Positions 1 to 7,577 of a stretch of DNA of 41,860 nucleotides are shown piece by piece. The stretch's first letter is position 1. Each line of letters begins with the position of its first letter. A program made the position numbers and the translations under genes. The DNA comes from CAZGWJ01 sp964529445 (lineage in GTDB: Bacteria > Oederibacteriota > Muellerivitia > Muellerivitales > Muellerivitaceae), in the NCBI GenBank assembly GCA_964529445.1, contig CAZGWJ010000015.1, positions 1 to 41,860 on the forward strand. The letters are read 5' to 3'. The notes under the pieces are model-generated. The model saw nothing but the letters and a program-made list of their open reading frames with translations, was not told the DNA's origin and ran no database searches.

Positions 1-52
1 GGATGTCACCGTCAGTTAAATGATCCTCACAGTGCACCGATATAGAACTCGA

Positions 53-172
53 CTACTTAGGACTCCCAATCCATAAACCGTATTTGGCCATGAAATACCC
101 GGCAACAACAACCAATACGAATGTTGCTTCAATCACAATTGCGATTTTCATCAGATATTTAATTCCGACCAT
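53..172 (-). CDS. possible small one-helix membrane protein (39 aa), doubtful
   Basis: A short open frame starting at ATG 172 would encode a 39-residue protein dominated by one hydrophobic helix (about residues 8-29, rich in I, V, A and F), followed by a short Lys/Trp-containing tail. An in-frame upstream Met at 244 lies inside a hairpin (225-250) and is unlikely. Codons are AT-rich (ATT, AAA, GTT, TTA), unlike every other gene here. The Shine-Dalgarno match is weak (AAGGGA about 10 nt upstream). It could be a real small membrane protein on transferred DNA, or chance. No family is recognised. Confidence 0.3.
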   Translation of the reverse strand: MVGIKYLMKIAIVIEATFVLVVVAGYFMAKYGLWIGSPK

Positions 173-224
173 TAACTTTGGTCCCTTCAGAGGTAGGTGC
201 GCAACATTCCTTAGCGCGCCGTGC

Positions 225-250
225 CTCCCGATGCCATCGGGCATCGGGAG
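225..250 (-). terminator. perfect hairpin after the Fe-ADH gene
   Basis: CTCCCGATGCC (225-235) and GGCATCGGGAG (240-250) form a perfect 11-bp stem with the loop ATCG, starting 7 bp beyond the dehydrogenase stop codon on the minus strand. No T-run follows, so it is a stable 3' hairpin rather than a classical intrinsic terminator. It may instead be one of the intergenic repeat hairpins typical of this genome. Confidence 0.5.
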
Positions 251-256
251 CTCATA

Positions 257-1414
257 CTAATACGCGTTCTCGAGGATGACCTGCATCTCCTCCGCCGTCA
301 GTTCGATCGGGTTGCCCTTCGTCGACGACGCCTGGGCGGCCTTCGCGACAAGGGCCGTGAAATCCTCCTTGCGCGCCCCCAGTTCCTTGAGCCGCGGGAT
401 TCCCATCTCCTTGCGGAGCCGTTCCGTGAAGGCGACGAGATCGTCCGCCCCGGCCTGGGCGTTCCCCGTGAGGATGCGGGCGGCCTCCTGGTAGCGTCGC
501 AGGACGGGACTCGAGGGCACGCGCTTCCCCAGTGCCTCCAGGTTCATCGCGACGACCGACGGCAGGAGCGCCGCGCAAAGGGCCCCGTGGGAGGCACCGT
601 ACTGACCGCCGAGGGGCGCCGCGAAGCCGTGGACAACACCCAGGCGGGCGTTGGCGAGCGCCATCCCGGAAAAATGGCTGGCCAACATCATGTCCTCGCG
701 CGCTTCCAGATCGCCCTCGTCGCTGAAGGCGCGCAGAAGGGACCGGGCCACCCGTTCCATCCCCTCCCGGCACAAGGCGTCCGTGAAGGGGTTCGTCCGG
801 TTGCAGGTGAAGGGCTCGATCAGCTGGCAAAGCGCGTCCATGCCGGTCGTGGCGGTGATCTCGGCCGGGACCGACAGCGTGAGCTCGGGATCGAGGAGGG
901 CGACGCGCGGCACCATCGACGGATGCCGGAGACTGGCCTTGACCTTGTGGGAGGCAGACGTCAACACCGCGTTCCGGGTGGCCTCGGTCCCGGTGCCGGC
1001 CGTGGTGGGGACCGCGATGCAGGGCAACGGATCCTTCGCAAGGGGTTTTCCGGCCCCCACGACCTCGAGATAATCCATCACGTCACCCGGGTTGGGCGTC
1101 AAGGCCGCGATGGCCTTGGCCGCGTCGAGCACGGACCCGCCTCCCACGCCCACCACCATCGCGCAACGGGTGTCCCGTGCCGAGCGGACGGCTTCCCGCA
1201 CGAGATCCACGGTCGGCTCCCGCTCCACGCCGAAAAGGATGGTCTCGACGCGCGCCGACACCAGCGACTCGCGGGCCTTGTACACCCGGAACGGGTTGCT
1301 CCCGTGCACCAGGAGGCACTTGCCCCCGAAGGCCCTGGCCTCGGTCCCCAGCCGGGTCACCGTGCCGGAGCCGTAGACCACCTTGCCGGGCAATGTCAGT
1401 TCGAACTCAGGCAT
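257..1414 (-). CDS. iron-containing alcohol dehydrogenase
   Basis: A 385-residue group III (Fe-type) alcohol dehydrogenase, expected to interconvert an alcohol and an aldehyde or ketone with NAD(P)(H) in the cytoplasm. The nucleotide-binding GGGSVLDAAK lies at about 91-100 and the PTTAGTGTE loop at about 136-144. Metal ligands are read as D193, H262 and H276. The second classical histidine ligand (in GMDALxxxIE) is glutamine here, Q197, as in some divergent members of the family. Length is normal. It ends just before a perfect hairpin. Its neighbour in the same direction is an LsrG-like protein, with a repeat element of 162 bp between them, so they may share a transcript. Substrate cannot be told from sequence. 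Confidence 0.93.
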   Translation of the reverse strand: MPEFELTLPGKVVYGSGTVTRLGTEARAFGGKCLLVHGSNPFRVYKARESLVSARVETILFGVEREPTVDLVREAVRSARDTRCAMVVGVGGGSVLDAAKAIAALTPNPGDVMDYLEVVGAGKPLAKDPLPCIAVPTTAGTGTEATRNAVLTSASHKVKASLRHPSMVPRVALLDPELTLSVPAEITATTGMDALCQLIEPFTCNRTNPFTDALCREGMERVARSLLRAFSDEGDLEAREDMMLASHFSGMALANARLGVVHGFAAPLGGQYGASHGALCAALLPSVVAMNLEALGKRVPSSPVLRRYQEAARILTGNAQAGADDLVAFTERLRKEMGIPRLKELGARKEDFTALVAKAAQASSTKGNPIELTAEEMQVILENAY

Positions 1415-1440
1415 CGTTCACCCCACGAACCAAACAATGA

Positions 1441-1602
1441 TTTCACCACCAGTGGGCTTCGCCCACCACCAGCGCCCTTCGGGCGCCACCAGTTCGTCGA
1501 CTCCATTCACTCATGCCTTCTTGGTGCGGCCCCATAGGGCCTTGGTGGGGCCGCCCGCCTCGGCCGAGCCGCGGCGAGGCCGGGAAGGCCCTGGTGGTGA
1601 AA
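1441..1602. repeat. modular hairpin/CCACCAG intergenic repeat element, copy 1
   Basis: The element is bounded by perfect 12-bp inverted ends, TTTCACCACCAG (1441-1452) and CTGGTGGTGAAA (1591-1602). Inside are small GC hairpins (for example TGGGCTTCGCCCA and CGCCCTTCGGGCG) separated by CCACCAG, then a less regular right half with CGGCCCCATAGGGCC. It fills the spacer between two minus-strand genes and stops 2 bp from the stop codon of the LsrG-like gene. Related copies lie at 32058-32195 and 34224-34277. Confidence 0.85.
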
Positions 1603-1604
1603 CA

Positions 1605-1910
1605 TCAGTATCTTTCGTCCGCCGGGAAGACGTTTGCGAGCTTCACGCTCTTCCTCGGCTCCGCCATCATCGGCTCCACCTCATCCCGCCACTTCTGGTA
1701 GTGGGCGGTTTCCTTGTGCGCGGACGGGGCCTCGGGGTTGCGGTAGGCCTCCACCAGAACGAACCGGGTCGGGTCGTCGTTTTGCCGGAGAACGTCGAAC
1801 CGGGCGATCCCCGGCTCCTTCACGCTGGCCGCGGCGTTCTCGATGGACGCCTTCTCGAAGGCATCCTCGAAACCCGGCTTCACCTTCACGTGAACGAGGA
1901 CAACGAGCAT
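1605..1910 (-). CDS. antibiotic biosynthesis monooxygenase-fold protein, LsrG-like
   Basis: A 101-residue dimeric ferredoxin-like (ABM) protein, small and cytoplasmic. The stretch RFDVL...RF...EAY at about 37-57, followed by AHKETAHYQKW and MMAEPRK, follows the pattern of E. coli LsrG (RFDVL, EAY, FHKTTPHY, LMTGPRK), the isomerase that processes phosphorylated autoinducer-2. YgiN-type quinol monooxygenases share the fold, so the reaction is open. The start at 1910 has GGGAGG five bases upstream. The next gene in the same direction is an iron alcohol dehydrogenase; no other lsr genes are visible, so an AI-2 role would be a guess. Confidence 0.85.
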   Translation of the reverse strand: MLVVLVHVKVKPGFEDAFEKASIENAAASVKEPGIARFDVLRQNDDPTRFVLVEAYRNPEAPSAHKETAHYQKWRDEVEPMMAEPRKSVKLANVFPADERY

Positions 1911-2055
1911 GAGAACCTCCCAGCGGGAATGGCTTATTGTACCCTCTCTCCCCCCTCCGAAAACCCCCTCGCGCGGGGCGCCCCCCTTGTCATGCGCTTT
2001 TTCGTTGAAGGTTTTGCTTCCGCACCGGGAAACCTGCCGCTAGAATATCCTCACT

Positions 2056-2268
2056 ATGTTGAGTTCCTTCTCGAAGAACCCGAAAGACGCCGCCGACTAC
2101 AAGTGGCCCGAGTTCCAGGCCACCCGGATGGCGGAAGTCGCCGTTCCGGACGTCCCCGGGGCAGAGGGTTTCACCCGCTACGAGTCGGCCACGGACCTTC
2201 CCAAGGAAGCCCCCAAGCCGGTCGTCCAGAAGGCCGTGTTCGAGGAACTCAAGCCCATCCAGCCCTGA
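2056..2268 (+). CDS. small hypothetical protein (70 aa)
   Basis: No family is recognised. The protein is soluble, rich in Lys, Pro and acidic residues, with no signal peptide or membrane segment. Third codon positions are almost all G or C, matching neighbouring genes, which argues that the frame is real. There is no clear Shine-Dalgarno sequence. TAGAAT at 2041-2046, ten bases before the ATG, looks like a -10 box and would give a very short or absent leader. It stands alone between the minus-strand dehydrogenase block and the permease. Confidence 0.55.
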   Translation: MLSSFSKNPKDAADYKWPEFQATRMAEVAVPDVPGAEGFTRYESATDLPKEAPKPVVQKAVFEELKPIQP

Positions 2269-2503
2269 GTAGTTTCCTCTCCGCTCTGATCCCCCTCCTT
2301 TGTATCGTCATGTCCGCATAAACGGCCTGCCAAATCCTTGACCGTCCTCTTCTCCGAGAATAGGCTTCTTCCTGGCATCATCCTTCATACCCCCTGCGAT
2401 AACTGATGCCTGCTTGTAGCTGTCCAAGACGTTTGCTTGAAAAAGTCTGAGCACTGTCAAAGCTGTATCTTGGACAAGAGCGGATAGCGAACGACGGAGG
2501 AAC

Positions 2504-2539
2504 CCCCTCACCCTGCCCTCTCCCGCAAGGGGAGAAGGG
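2504..2539. repeat. CCCCTCACCCTG hairpin repeat, copy 1
   Basis: CCCCTCACCCTGCCCTCTCCC is followed by GCAA and a matching GGGGAGAAGGG arm, giving a stem-loop. Two other copies occur at 23361-23445 and 32912-32946. Similar hairpins are familiar as dispersed intergenic repeats in environmental genomes. Confidence 0.85.
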
Positions 2540-2592
2540 AAATAGTAGATGTCTGGGTTTTAGAAGATAAACTTCGCCTTTCTTCGCGACCC

Positions 2593-2682
2593 GCCCTGAG
2601 CGAAGTCGAAGGGCTCCGCGTGAGGTAAACGCGCAATACACAACGGCGCGTCGTGCCGACTGGTTTCACTGAGAAACCAGTC
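2593..2682. repeat. two adjacent palindromic repeats
   Basis: The first is GCCCT...AGGGC at 2593-2614 around GAGCGAAGTCGA, a motif common in intergenic repeats; an echo occurs at 32162-32185. The second is a perfect 10-bp stem GACTGGTTTC/GAAACCAGTC at 2658-2682 with a 5-nt loop. Confidence 0.65.
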
Positions 2683-2745
2683 AGCGCTGTGAATTTTCCT
2701 TGATCAGGCGTAATAGAGTCGGATCCGCACTCACCGGAGGTTCCC

Positions 2746-4332
2746 ATGTCCGCCAAGACCGTCCCCTCGAACGCCTGGATCGCCGCCCTGAGGTCGAGAA
2801 ACCCCTGGTTCGTCCGGGGCGATCTCGACGGATTCTTCGGGCTCTTCATCGACAACCTGCTCCAGCTCATGCTGATCGGAGTGCTCTGCCGCTTCGTCTG
2901 CAACTTCCCGGCCGAACTGGTCACCGGCACCATCCTGCCCGGCGCGGCGATCTCGATTCTCCTGGGCAACCTCTTCTACGGCTGGCAGGCCCGCGTCGTG
3001 GCCCTGAGGACGGGGCGCCGCGACACCACGGCCCTCCCCTACGGCATCAACACGCCCAGTCTCGTGGCCTACGTGTTCCTCATCATGGCGCCGGTCGCAA
3101 GGGAAACCGGCGACTACCGGCTCGCCTGGCAGGCCGGCCTCTTCGCCACCCTCATCTCGGGCCTCATGGAGACCGCGGGCGCCTATTTCGGAGACTGGCT
3201 ACGGCGCCACACGCCGCGCGCCGCCCTGCTCTCGGCCCTGGCCGGCATCGCCATCACCTTCATCGCCATGGGTTTCATCCTGCAGATCTTCGCCTCTCCC
3301 CTCATCGCCGTGCTCCCCATGATGCTGATCCTCGCCACCTATGCGGCCCGCATCAAGTGGCCCCTGTCCCTGCCGGGTGGATTCGTGGCCGTCGCGGTGG
3401 GCGTGGCCCTCGCCTGGGGGCTCAAGGCCCTGGGACTCGCGACCTTCCAGACCCCCCAGGACCCCTACACGTTCCAGATCCTGGCACCTCGTTTCGTGCC
3501 CGGTGATGTCTTCGCGCTATTCGCATCCCCCCTCGGATACAAGTACATGGCCATCATCTTCCCCATGGGACTCTTCAACGTCATCGGCGCCCTGCAGAAC
3601 CTGGAAAGCGCCGAGGCCTCGGGCGACCGCTTCGAGACGAAGCCGTCCCTGCTGACGAACGGCATCGGTTCCCTGGTCGCGGCCTTCTTCGGCAGTCCCT
3701 TTCCCACCACCATCTACATCGGCCACCCCGGCTGGAAGGCCATGGGTGCCCGCCACGGCTACTCGATCGTGAACGGCGTGGTGATCGCCCTCCTCTGCCT
3801 CGTGGGCGGACTGACCCTCATCCTGAAGGTGGTGCCCATCGAATGCACGCTCGGAATCCTCCTGTGGATCGCCATCATCATCACGGCCCAGGCGTTCCAG
3901 GAAGTGCCCAAACAGCACGCCCTGGCCGTGGCCATCGGCCTCATCCCTTCCTTCGCCTCCTGGGTGCTCCTGCAGGTGGAGACGACCCTGAGGGTCGCCG
4001 GCACGTCGCTTTACGCCTCTTGGGACAAGTTCGGAGCGGATCTCTATATCCAGGGTGTGGTGGCCCTGAACCAGGGGTTCATCCTGGTGTCGATGATCCT
4101 CTCGGCCGTCATGGCCTTCATGATCGACCGGAAGTTCCTGAAGGCGGCCTATTGGATGTTCGCGGGAGCGGCGTTTTCGGCACTCGGCCTCGTCCACGCC
4201 TACACCCTGACCGAGACGGGCGTGCAGAACCGCTTCGGCTTTTTAGCGGCCCCCGACTTCGCCGCCGCGTACACCCTCACGGGACTCGTACTGATCGGGT
4301 TGCATTTCCACCAATCCCCGCGCACCCGCTGA
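2746..4332 (+). CDS. NCS2-type (xanthine/uracil-like) membrane permease
   Basis: A 528-residue inner-membrane protein with about 12-14 hydrophobic segments. The central region NVIGALQNLESAE with the following SLLTNGIGSLVAAFFGSPFPTT and GHPGWKAMGARHGY resembles the TM8-TM10 core of the NCS2/AzgA nucleobase transporters, in which a conserved acidic residue and the short-helix segments form the substrate site. The family usually imports purines or pyrimidines with H+ or Na+, but this is a divergent branch and the substrate is unknown. The ATG is preceded by GGAGG with 5-nt spacing. It precedes the trehalose operon by 140 bp but has its own leader, so joint function is not implied. Confidence 0.8.
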   Translation: MSAKTVPSNAWIAALRSRNPWFVRGDLDGFFGLFIDNLLQLMLIGVLCRFVCNFPAELVTGTILPGAAISILLGNLFYGWQARVVALRTGRRDTTALPYGINTPSLVAYVFLIMAPVARETGDYRLAWQAGLFATLISGLMETAGAYFGDWLRRHTPRAALLSALAGIAITFIAMGFILQIFASPLIAVLPMMLILATYAARIKWPLSLPGGFVAVAVGVALAWGLKALGLATFQTPQDPYTFQILAPRFVPGDVFALFASPLGYKYMAIIFPMGLFNVIGALQNLESAEASGDRFETKPSLLTNGIGSLVAAFFGSPFPTTIYIGHPGWKAMGARHGYSIVNGVVIALLCLVGGLTLILKVVPIECTLGILLWIAIIITAQAFQEVPKQHALAVAIGLIPSFASWVLLQVETTLRVAGTSLYASWDKFGADLYIQGVVALNQGFILVSMILSAVMAFMIDRKFLKAAYWMFAGAAFSALGLVHAYTLTETGVQNRFGFLAAPDFAAAYTLTGLVLIGLHFHQSPRTR

Positions 4333-4355
4333 CCTCCCCGGCACCCCGGTTGGGG

Positions 4356-4383
4356 TTGAATTCCCCCGATATCCGGGTATGTT
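4356..4383 (+). promoter_or_regulatory. predicted promoter of the trehalose operon
   Basis: TTGAAT (4356-4361) and TATGTT (4378-4383), spaced 16 bp, resemble a housekeeping -35/-10 pair, each matching four of six consensus bases. They lie about 90 bp upstream of the otsA TTG start and downstream of the permease stop. Prediction only. Confidence 0.4.
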
Positions 4384-4472
4384 AATAACAAGCCCTCGGC
4401 GTCCTCTTGCCCCGCCCAGCGGTCCACTCGTCCTGCCGACCCTCCCGGGGTCCCTGGAGATCGGAGGTTCCC

Positions 4473-6059
4473 TTGAAGGATTTCGTCGAAAAGACTATCC
4501 AGAAGGTCGCGGAAGCCACTTCCCGGGCCGTCGCCCGCGCCGAGAGGATGGAGGCGTTCTCGCACATTACCACGAAGGAATCCCTCCTCGATCTCGTCGG
4601 CAAGAAACTGAAGGACCGCCAACTCCTCATCGTCTCCAACCGCGAACCCTACGCCCATGTCCACCAGGACGGGAAGATCGTCTGCATCCGCACGGCAGGC
4701 GGACTGACCACGGCGCTGGATTCCATCGCCCGAGCCTTCCATTCCACCTGGGTCTGCCACGGCGGAGCCGACGCCGATTTCGAGGTGGCCGACGCCTCGG
4801 GGTTCGTGCCCGTCCCGCCGGTCGAGGAAAGCTACCGCCTGAAGAGGGTCGCCCTCTCCCCCGAGGAGGAGCACGGGTACTACGAGGGCTTCTCGAACGA
4901 GACCCTCTGGCCCCTCTGCCACGTCTGCTACGTCCGGCCCCGCTTCATCCCCTCCGACTGGGCGACCTACGAGGAGGTCAACCGGAAGTTCGCCGAGGCC
5001 GTGGCGGCCACGGCCGAGAAGGACGCCGTCGTCTTCCTCCAGGACTACCATCTCTGCCGCCTGGCCTACCACCTCAAGGCGTCCCGCCCCGACCTCACCA
5101 CGGTCCTCTTCTGGCACATTCCCTGGCCCAACGCCGAGATCTTCCGGATCCTTCCCTGGAAGAAGGAGGTGCTGGAGGGACTGCTCGCCAACGACGTCCT
5201 GGGCTTCCACCTCCAATACCACGCCCATAACTTCCTGGAAACGGTCGCCGACGTGCTGGAGGCCCGCATCGAATGGGAGAACAGGCGCGTGATCCGGGGC
5301 GAGGGCGGCGCGGTCACGCGGGTCAACGCCTATCCCATTTCCATCGACTTCCAGTCCCTGTTCCGGCAATCCGAAGGGCCGGCCGTGGCCAAGGCCATGC
5401 CGGACCTGATCCGGACGCACCGCCTCGAGGGCATGAAGGTCCTCCTGGGGGTGGACCGACTGGACTACACCAAGGGCATCCCGGACCGCCTGGAAGCGCT
5501 GGACCGCCTGCTGGACACCCACCCCGAGCATCTGGGCCGGATCCGCTTCGTGCAGGTCGGCGTTCCCAGCCGGACCGGCCTGGAGGACTACCAGCAGGTG
5601 GTCACGGACATCGAGGACCGTTGCGCGGCCCTCAATGCGCGCTACCGCAAGGACGATTGGGAGCCCGTCCTCTTCCTCAAGGGACAGCAGGATTTCGACA
5701 CCCTCGTCCCCTTCTACCGCCTGGCCGATGTCTGCGTGGTGAGTTCCCTGCACGACGGCATGAACCTGGTTGCCAAGGAATTCGTGGCCGCCTCCAGTAA
5801 CGACCGAGGCGTCCTCGTGCTCTCGCCCTTCACGGGAGCCGCCCGGGAACTCGAGCCTTCCCTGAGAGTGAACCCCTACGACACGGCCTCCTTCGCGGAG
5901 ACCCTGCACCAGGCCCTCACAATGCCCGCCGAGGAGCAGAAGGCCCGCCTTGAGCGCATGCGCACGACCGTGGCGGAGAACAATATCTATACCTGGACCC
6001 AGGACATCCTCAACGACGTGATCCGCCTGGCCGAGCACAGCTCCCTGGGCAAGGGCTGA
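4473..6059 (+). CDS. otsA: trehalose-6-phosphate synthase (GT20)
   Basis: A 528-residue GT-B glycosyltransferase that joins glucose from a nucleotide sugar to glucose-6-phosphate, giving trehalose-6-phosphate in the cytoplasm. Visible family signatures are the N-terminal SNREPY and TAGGL loop, HIPWPN, the substrate segment GVDRLDYTKG (about 326-335) and HDGMNL (about 427-432) with the following AKEF. The start is taken as TTG 4473: GGAGG lies 5 nt upstream, exactly as before the permease ATG; the ATG at 4407 would add 22 residues without a ribosome site. The first 45 residues form an extra charged helix before the GT core. otsB follows after 5 bp, so the two are surely co-translated. A related glucosylglycerol-phosphate synthase role is less likely given otsB and treT next door. 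Confidence 0.93.
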   Translation: MKDFVEKTIQKVAEATSRAVARAERMEAFSHITTKESLLDLVGKKLKDRQLLIVSNREPYAHVHQDGKIVCIRTAGGLTTALDSIARAFHSTWVCHGGADADFEVADASGFVPVPPVEESYRLKRVALSPEEEHGYYEGFSNETLWPLCHVCYVRPRFIPSDWATYEEVNRKFAEAVAATAEKDAVVFLQDYHLCRLAYHLKASRPDLTTVLFWHIPWPNAEIFRILPWKKEVLEGLLANDVLGFHLQYHAHNFLETVADVLEARIEWENRRVIRGEGGAVTRVNAYPISIDFQSLFRQSEGPAVAKAMPDLIRTHRLEGMKVLLGVDRLDYTKGIPDRLEALDRLLDTHPEHLGRIRFVQVGVPSRTGLEDYQQVVTDIEDRCAALNARYRKDDWEPVLFLKGQQDFDTLVPFYRLADVCVVSSLHDGMNLVAKEFVAASSNDRGVLVLSPFTGAARELEPSLRVNPYDTASFAETLHQALTMPAEEQKARLERMRTTVAENNIYTWTQDILNDVIRLAEHSSLGKG

Positions 6060-6064
6060 CGTCC

Positions 6065-6868
6065 ATGGAACCGTCCCCTTTTTTCGCCGATGGCGTGCCT
6101 CGGGGAAAAGCGGACTTCTTCCGCGTCCAGCCCCGATTGATCTCCCTCGATTTCGACGGCACACTGGCACCCATCGCTCCCACACCCGATGCGGCTTCCA
6201 TGCCCGGCGTCTTCCGGAGGGTCCTGAGGCGGCTCACCCGGCTGAAGGCGACCCGGATCACCATCCTGAGCGGCAGGTCCCTGCCCGACCTGAAGCGGAA
6301 GGTCCGGATGGAGGGAATCATCCTGGTCGGCAATCACGGCCTGGCTTTCGATCCCGGCGCCCTGGGATGGGGCCGGACCGCGACGGCCCGTTGGTCCGGC
6401 ACCGCCCGTGAGGTTTGTGAACGCCTGCGGCCGCTCCTGAAGCAATGGCCCGGCGCCCTTCTGGAGGCCAAGGGACCGGACGTGAGCCTGCATTACCGTC
6501 GCGCCCACCCCGAGGACACCCGGCGCCTTCTCCCCGAGGTCTTCCGCCTTCTGGAGGGACTTCCCCTCGAACCGCGCCACGGGAAATGCGTCCTGGAATT
6601 CCGACCCAAGGGGGCGCCGGACAAGGGGGACGCCCTGGAGCGCCTCGCCGTCCGGTTCCTCAAGGGAAAGCCCTCGCGGGGAGCCTGCTTCCATGTCGGG
6701 GATGACCGCACCGATGAGGACGCTTTCCGTGCCCTGCGACGCATGGAAAGGCCCGCCCTGGGCCTGAGGGTCGGGGCCGGTCCCTCGCGGGCACACTACC
6801 GACTTCGCAACACCTTCGAAGTGCTACAATTCCTCAATCTGTTCAAGGACCCGGATGACGGCGGATAA
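6065..6868 (+). CDS. otsB: trehalose-6-phosphate phosphatase
   Basis: A 267-residue HAD-superfamily phosphatase that removes the phosphate from trehalose-6-phosphate. Motif I DFDGTLAP is at 29-36 (D29 nucleophile, D31 acid/base), the SGR motif at about 75-77, a NHG motif follows, DKGDAL carries the motif III lysine, and GDDRTDED at 212-219 gives the Mg-binding acidic pair. Length and order match OtsB. It begins 5 bp after otsA and ends 15 bp before the MscS-like gene, inside the same operon. Confidence 0.93.
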   Translation: MEPSPFFADGVPRGKADFFRVQPRLISLDFDGTLAPIAPTPDAASMPGVFRRVLRRLTRLKATRITILSGRSLPDLKRKVRMEGIILVGNHGLAFDPGALGWGRTATARWSGTAREVCERLRPLLKQWPGALLEAKGPDVSLHYRRAHPEDTRRLLPEVFRLLEGLPLEPRHGKCVLEFRPKGAPDKGDALERLAVRFLKGKPSRGACFHVGDDRTDEDAFRALRRMERPALGLRVGAGPSRAHYRLRNTFEVLQFLNLFKDPDDGG

Positions 6869-6883
6869 CAAGGAGGCTGGACC

Positions 6884-7567
6884 ATGGAAATGAACCAAGA
6901 GAGCATCTGGATCGCTCCCCTCAACCAGCTGGCGATGGACCTCGGCGGATGGGCCCCCCACCTGTTGGCGGCCCTCGTGGTTTTGGGCGCGGGCCTGGCG
7001 CTGGCCTGGCTGTGCCGCCATCTCGCGCTGGCGCTCTTCCGGGCCCTCAAGCTGGACCCCGCCCTGCAGGACCTCTGGCTCTTCCGGATCTGGACGCGGG
7101 ACCTACACCACCACAAGCCCACCGAGTCCATGGCCGCCTTCATCTTCTACTTCGTCCTCTTCGTGGCGGTGCTCCTGGCCATCCGCATGCTGGGCGTCGA
7201 GGCGGGCCAGGCCATCCTGAGTTCGCTCCTGGGGGTCGTCCCGCGGGTCTTGAGCTTCATGCTCATCCTCTTCCTGGGGTCGCTCCTGGCTTCGTTCTTC
7301 TCCGTGCTGGCGCAGCTGGCCCTCGCGGGTTCCGGCGCCCAGCATCCCAGTTTCTGGGGCAAGGTCATCGCCTGGAGCACCTTCGGCGTCACGGTGATGT
7401 TCTCCCTGGAGCCGCTGGGCCTGGCCGGACAGTTCCTCACCATGTCGGTTTTGATCCTCATCGGGGTGGCGGGGCTGGCGGCGGCCATCGCCTTCGGCCT
7501 GGGCTGCAAGGATCTGGCGCGGGAATTCGTCATCGAGCTCCTCAAGGAAGACAAGAACCCGGATTGA
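6884..7567 (+). CDS. MscS-like membrane protein without a cytoplasmic vestibule
   Basis: A 227-residue inner-membrane protein with about five hydrophobic segments (near 23-45, 81-104, 110-147, 160-180 and 184-206). The last helix, with GLAAAIAFGLGCKDLAREF (about 198-216), has the Gly/Ala-rich pattern of the pore-lining helix of small mechanosensitive channels (the conserved TM-helix family related to MscS). The protein stops just after this helix, so the large MscS beta and alpha/beta cytoplasmic domain is absent. It has a strong ribosome site (AAGGAGG, 7 nt before ATG). Within an operon for trehalose it plausibly helps release solutes or sense membrane tension, but that is inference. Confidence 0.75.
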   Translation: MEMNQESIWIAPLNQLAMDLGGWAPHLLAALVVLGAGLALAWLCRHLALALFRALKLDPALQDLWLFRIWTRDLHHHKPTESMAAFIFYFVLFVAVLLAIRMLGVEAGQAILSSLLGVVPRVLSFMLILFLGSLLASFFSVLAQLALAGSGAQHPSFWGKVIAWSTFGVTVMFSLEPLGLAGQFLTMSVLILIGVAGLAAAIAFGLGCKDLAREFVIELLKEDKNPD

Positions 7568-7577
7568 CGGAGCCGCC

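Larger units (their letters stand above)
2269..2745. other. 477-bp intergenic region filled with repeats, no gene
   Basis: I see no gene with this genome's codon bias. The stretch holds a CCCCTCACCCTG-type hairpin (2504-2539), a GCCCTGAG/AGTCGAAGGGC palindrome (2593-2614) and a 10-bp stem GACTGGTTTC/GAAACCAGTC (2658-2682), then the permease leader. Such arrays look like scattered intergenic repeats. Confidence 0.7.

Noticed and set aside
1605..1910. Autoinducer-2 processing locus because of the LsrG-like protein
   Set aside because: No LsrK, LsrF, LsrR or transporter genes are nearby and the ABM fold serves many reactions.
4200..6185. A long minus-strand frame opposite otsA
   Set aside because: No recognisable motif and low-complexity composition; otsA is certain on the plus strand.
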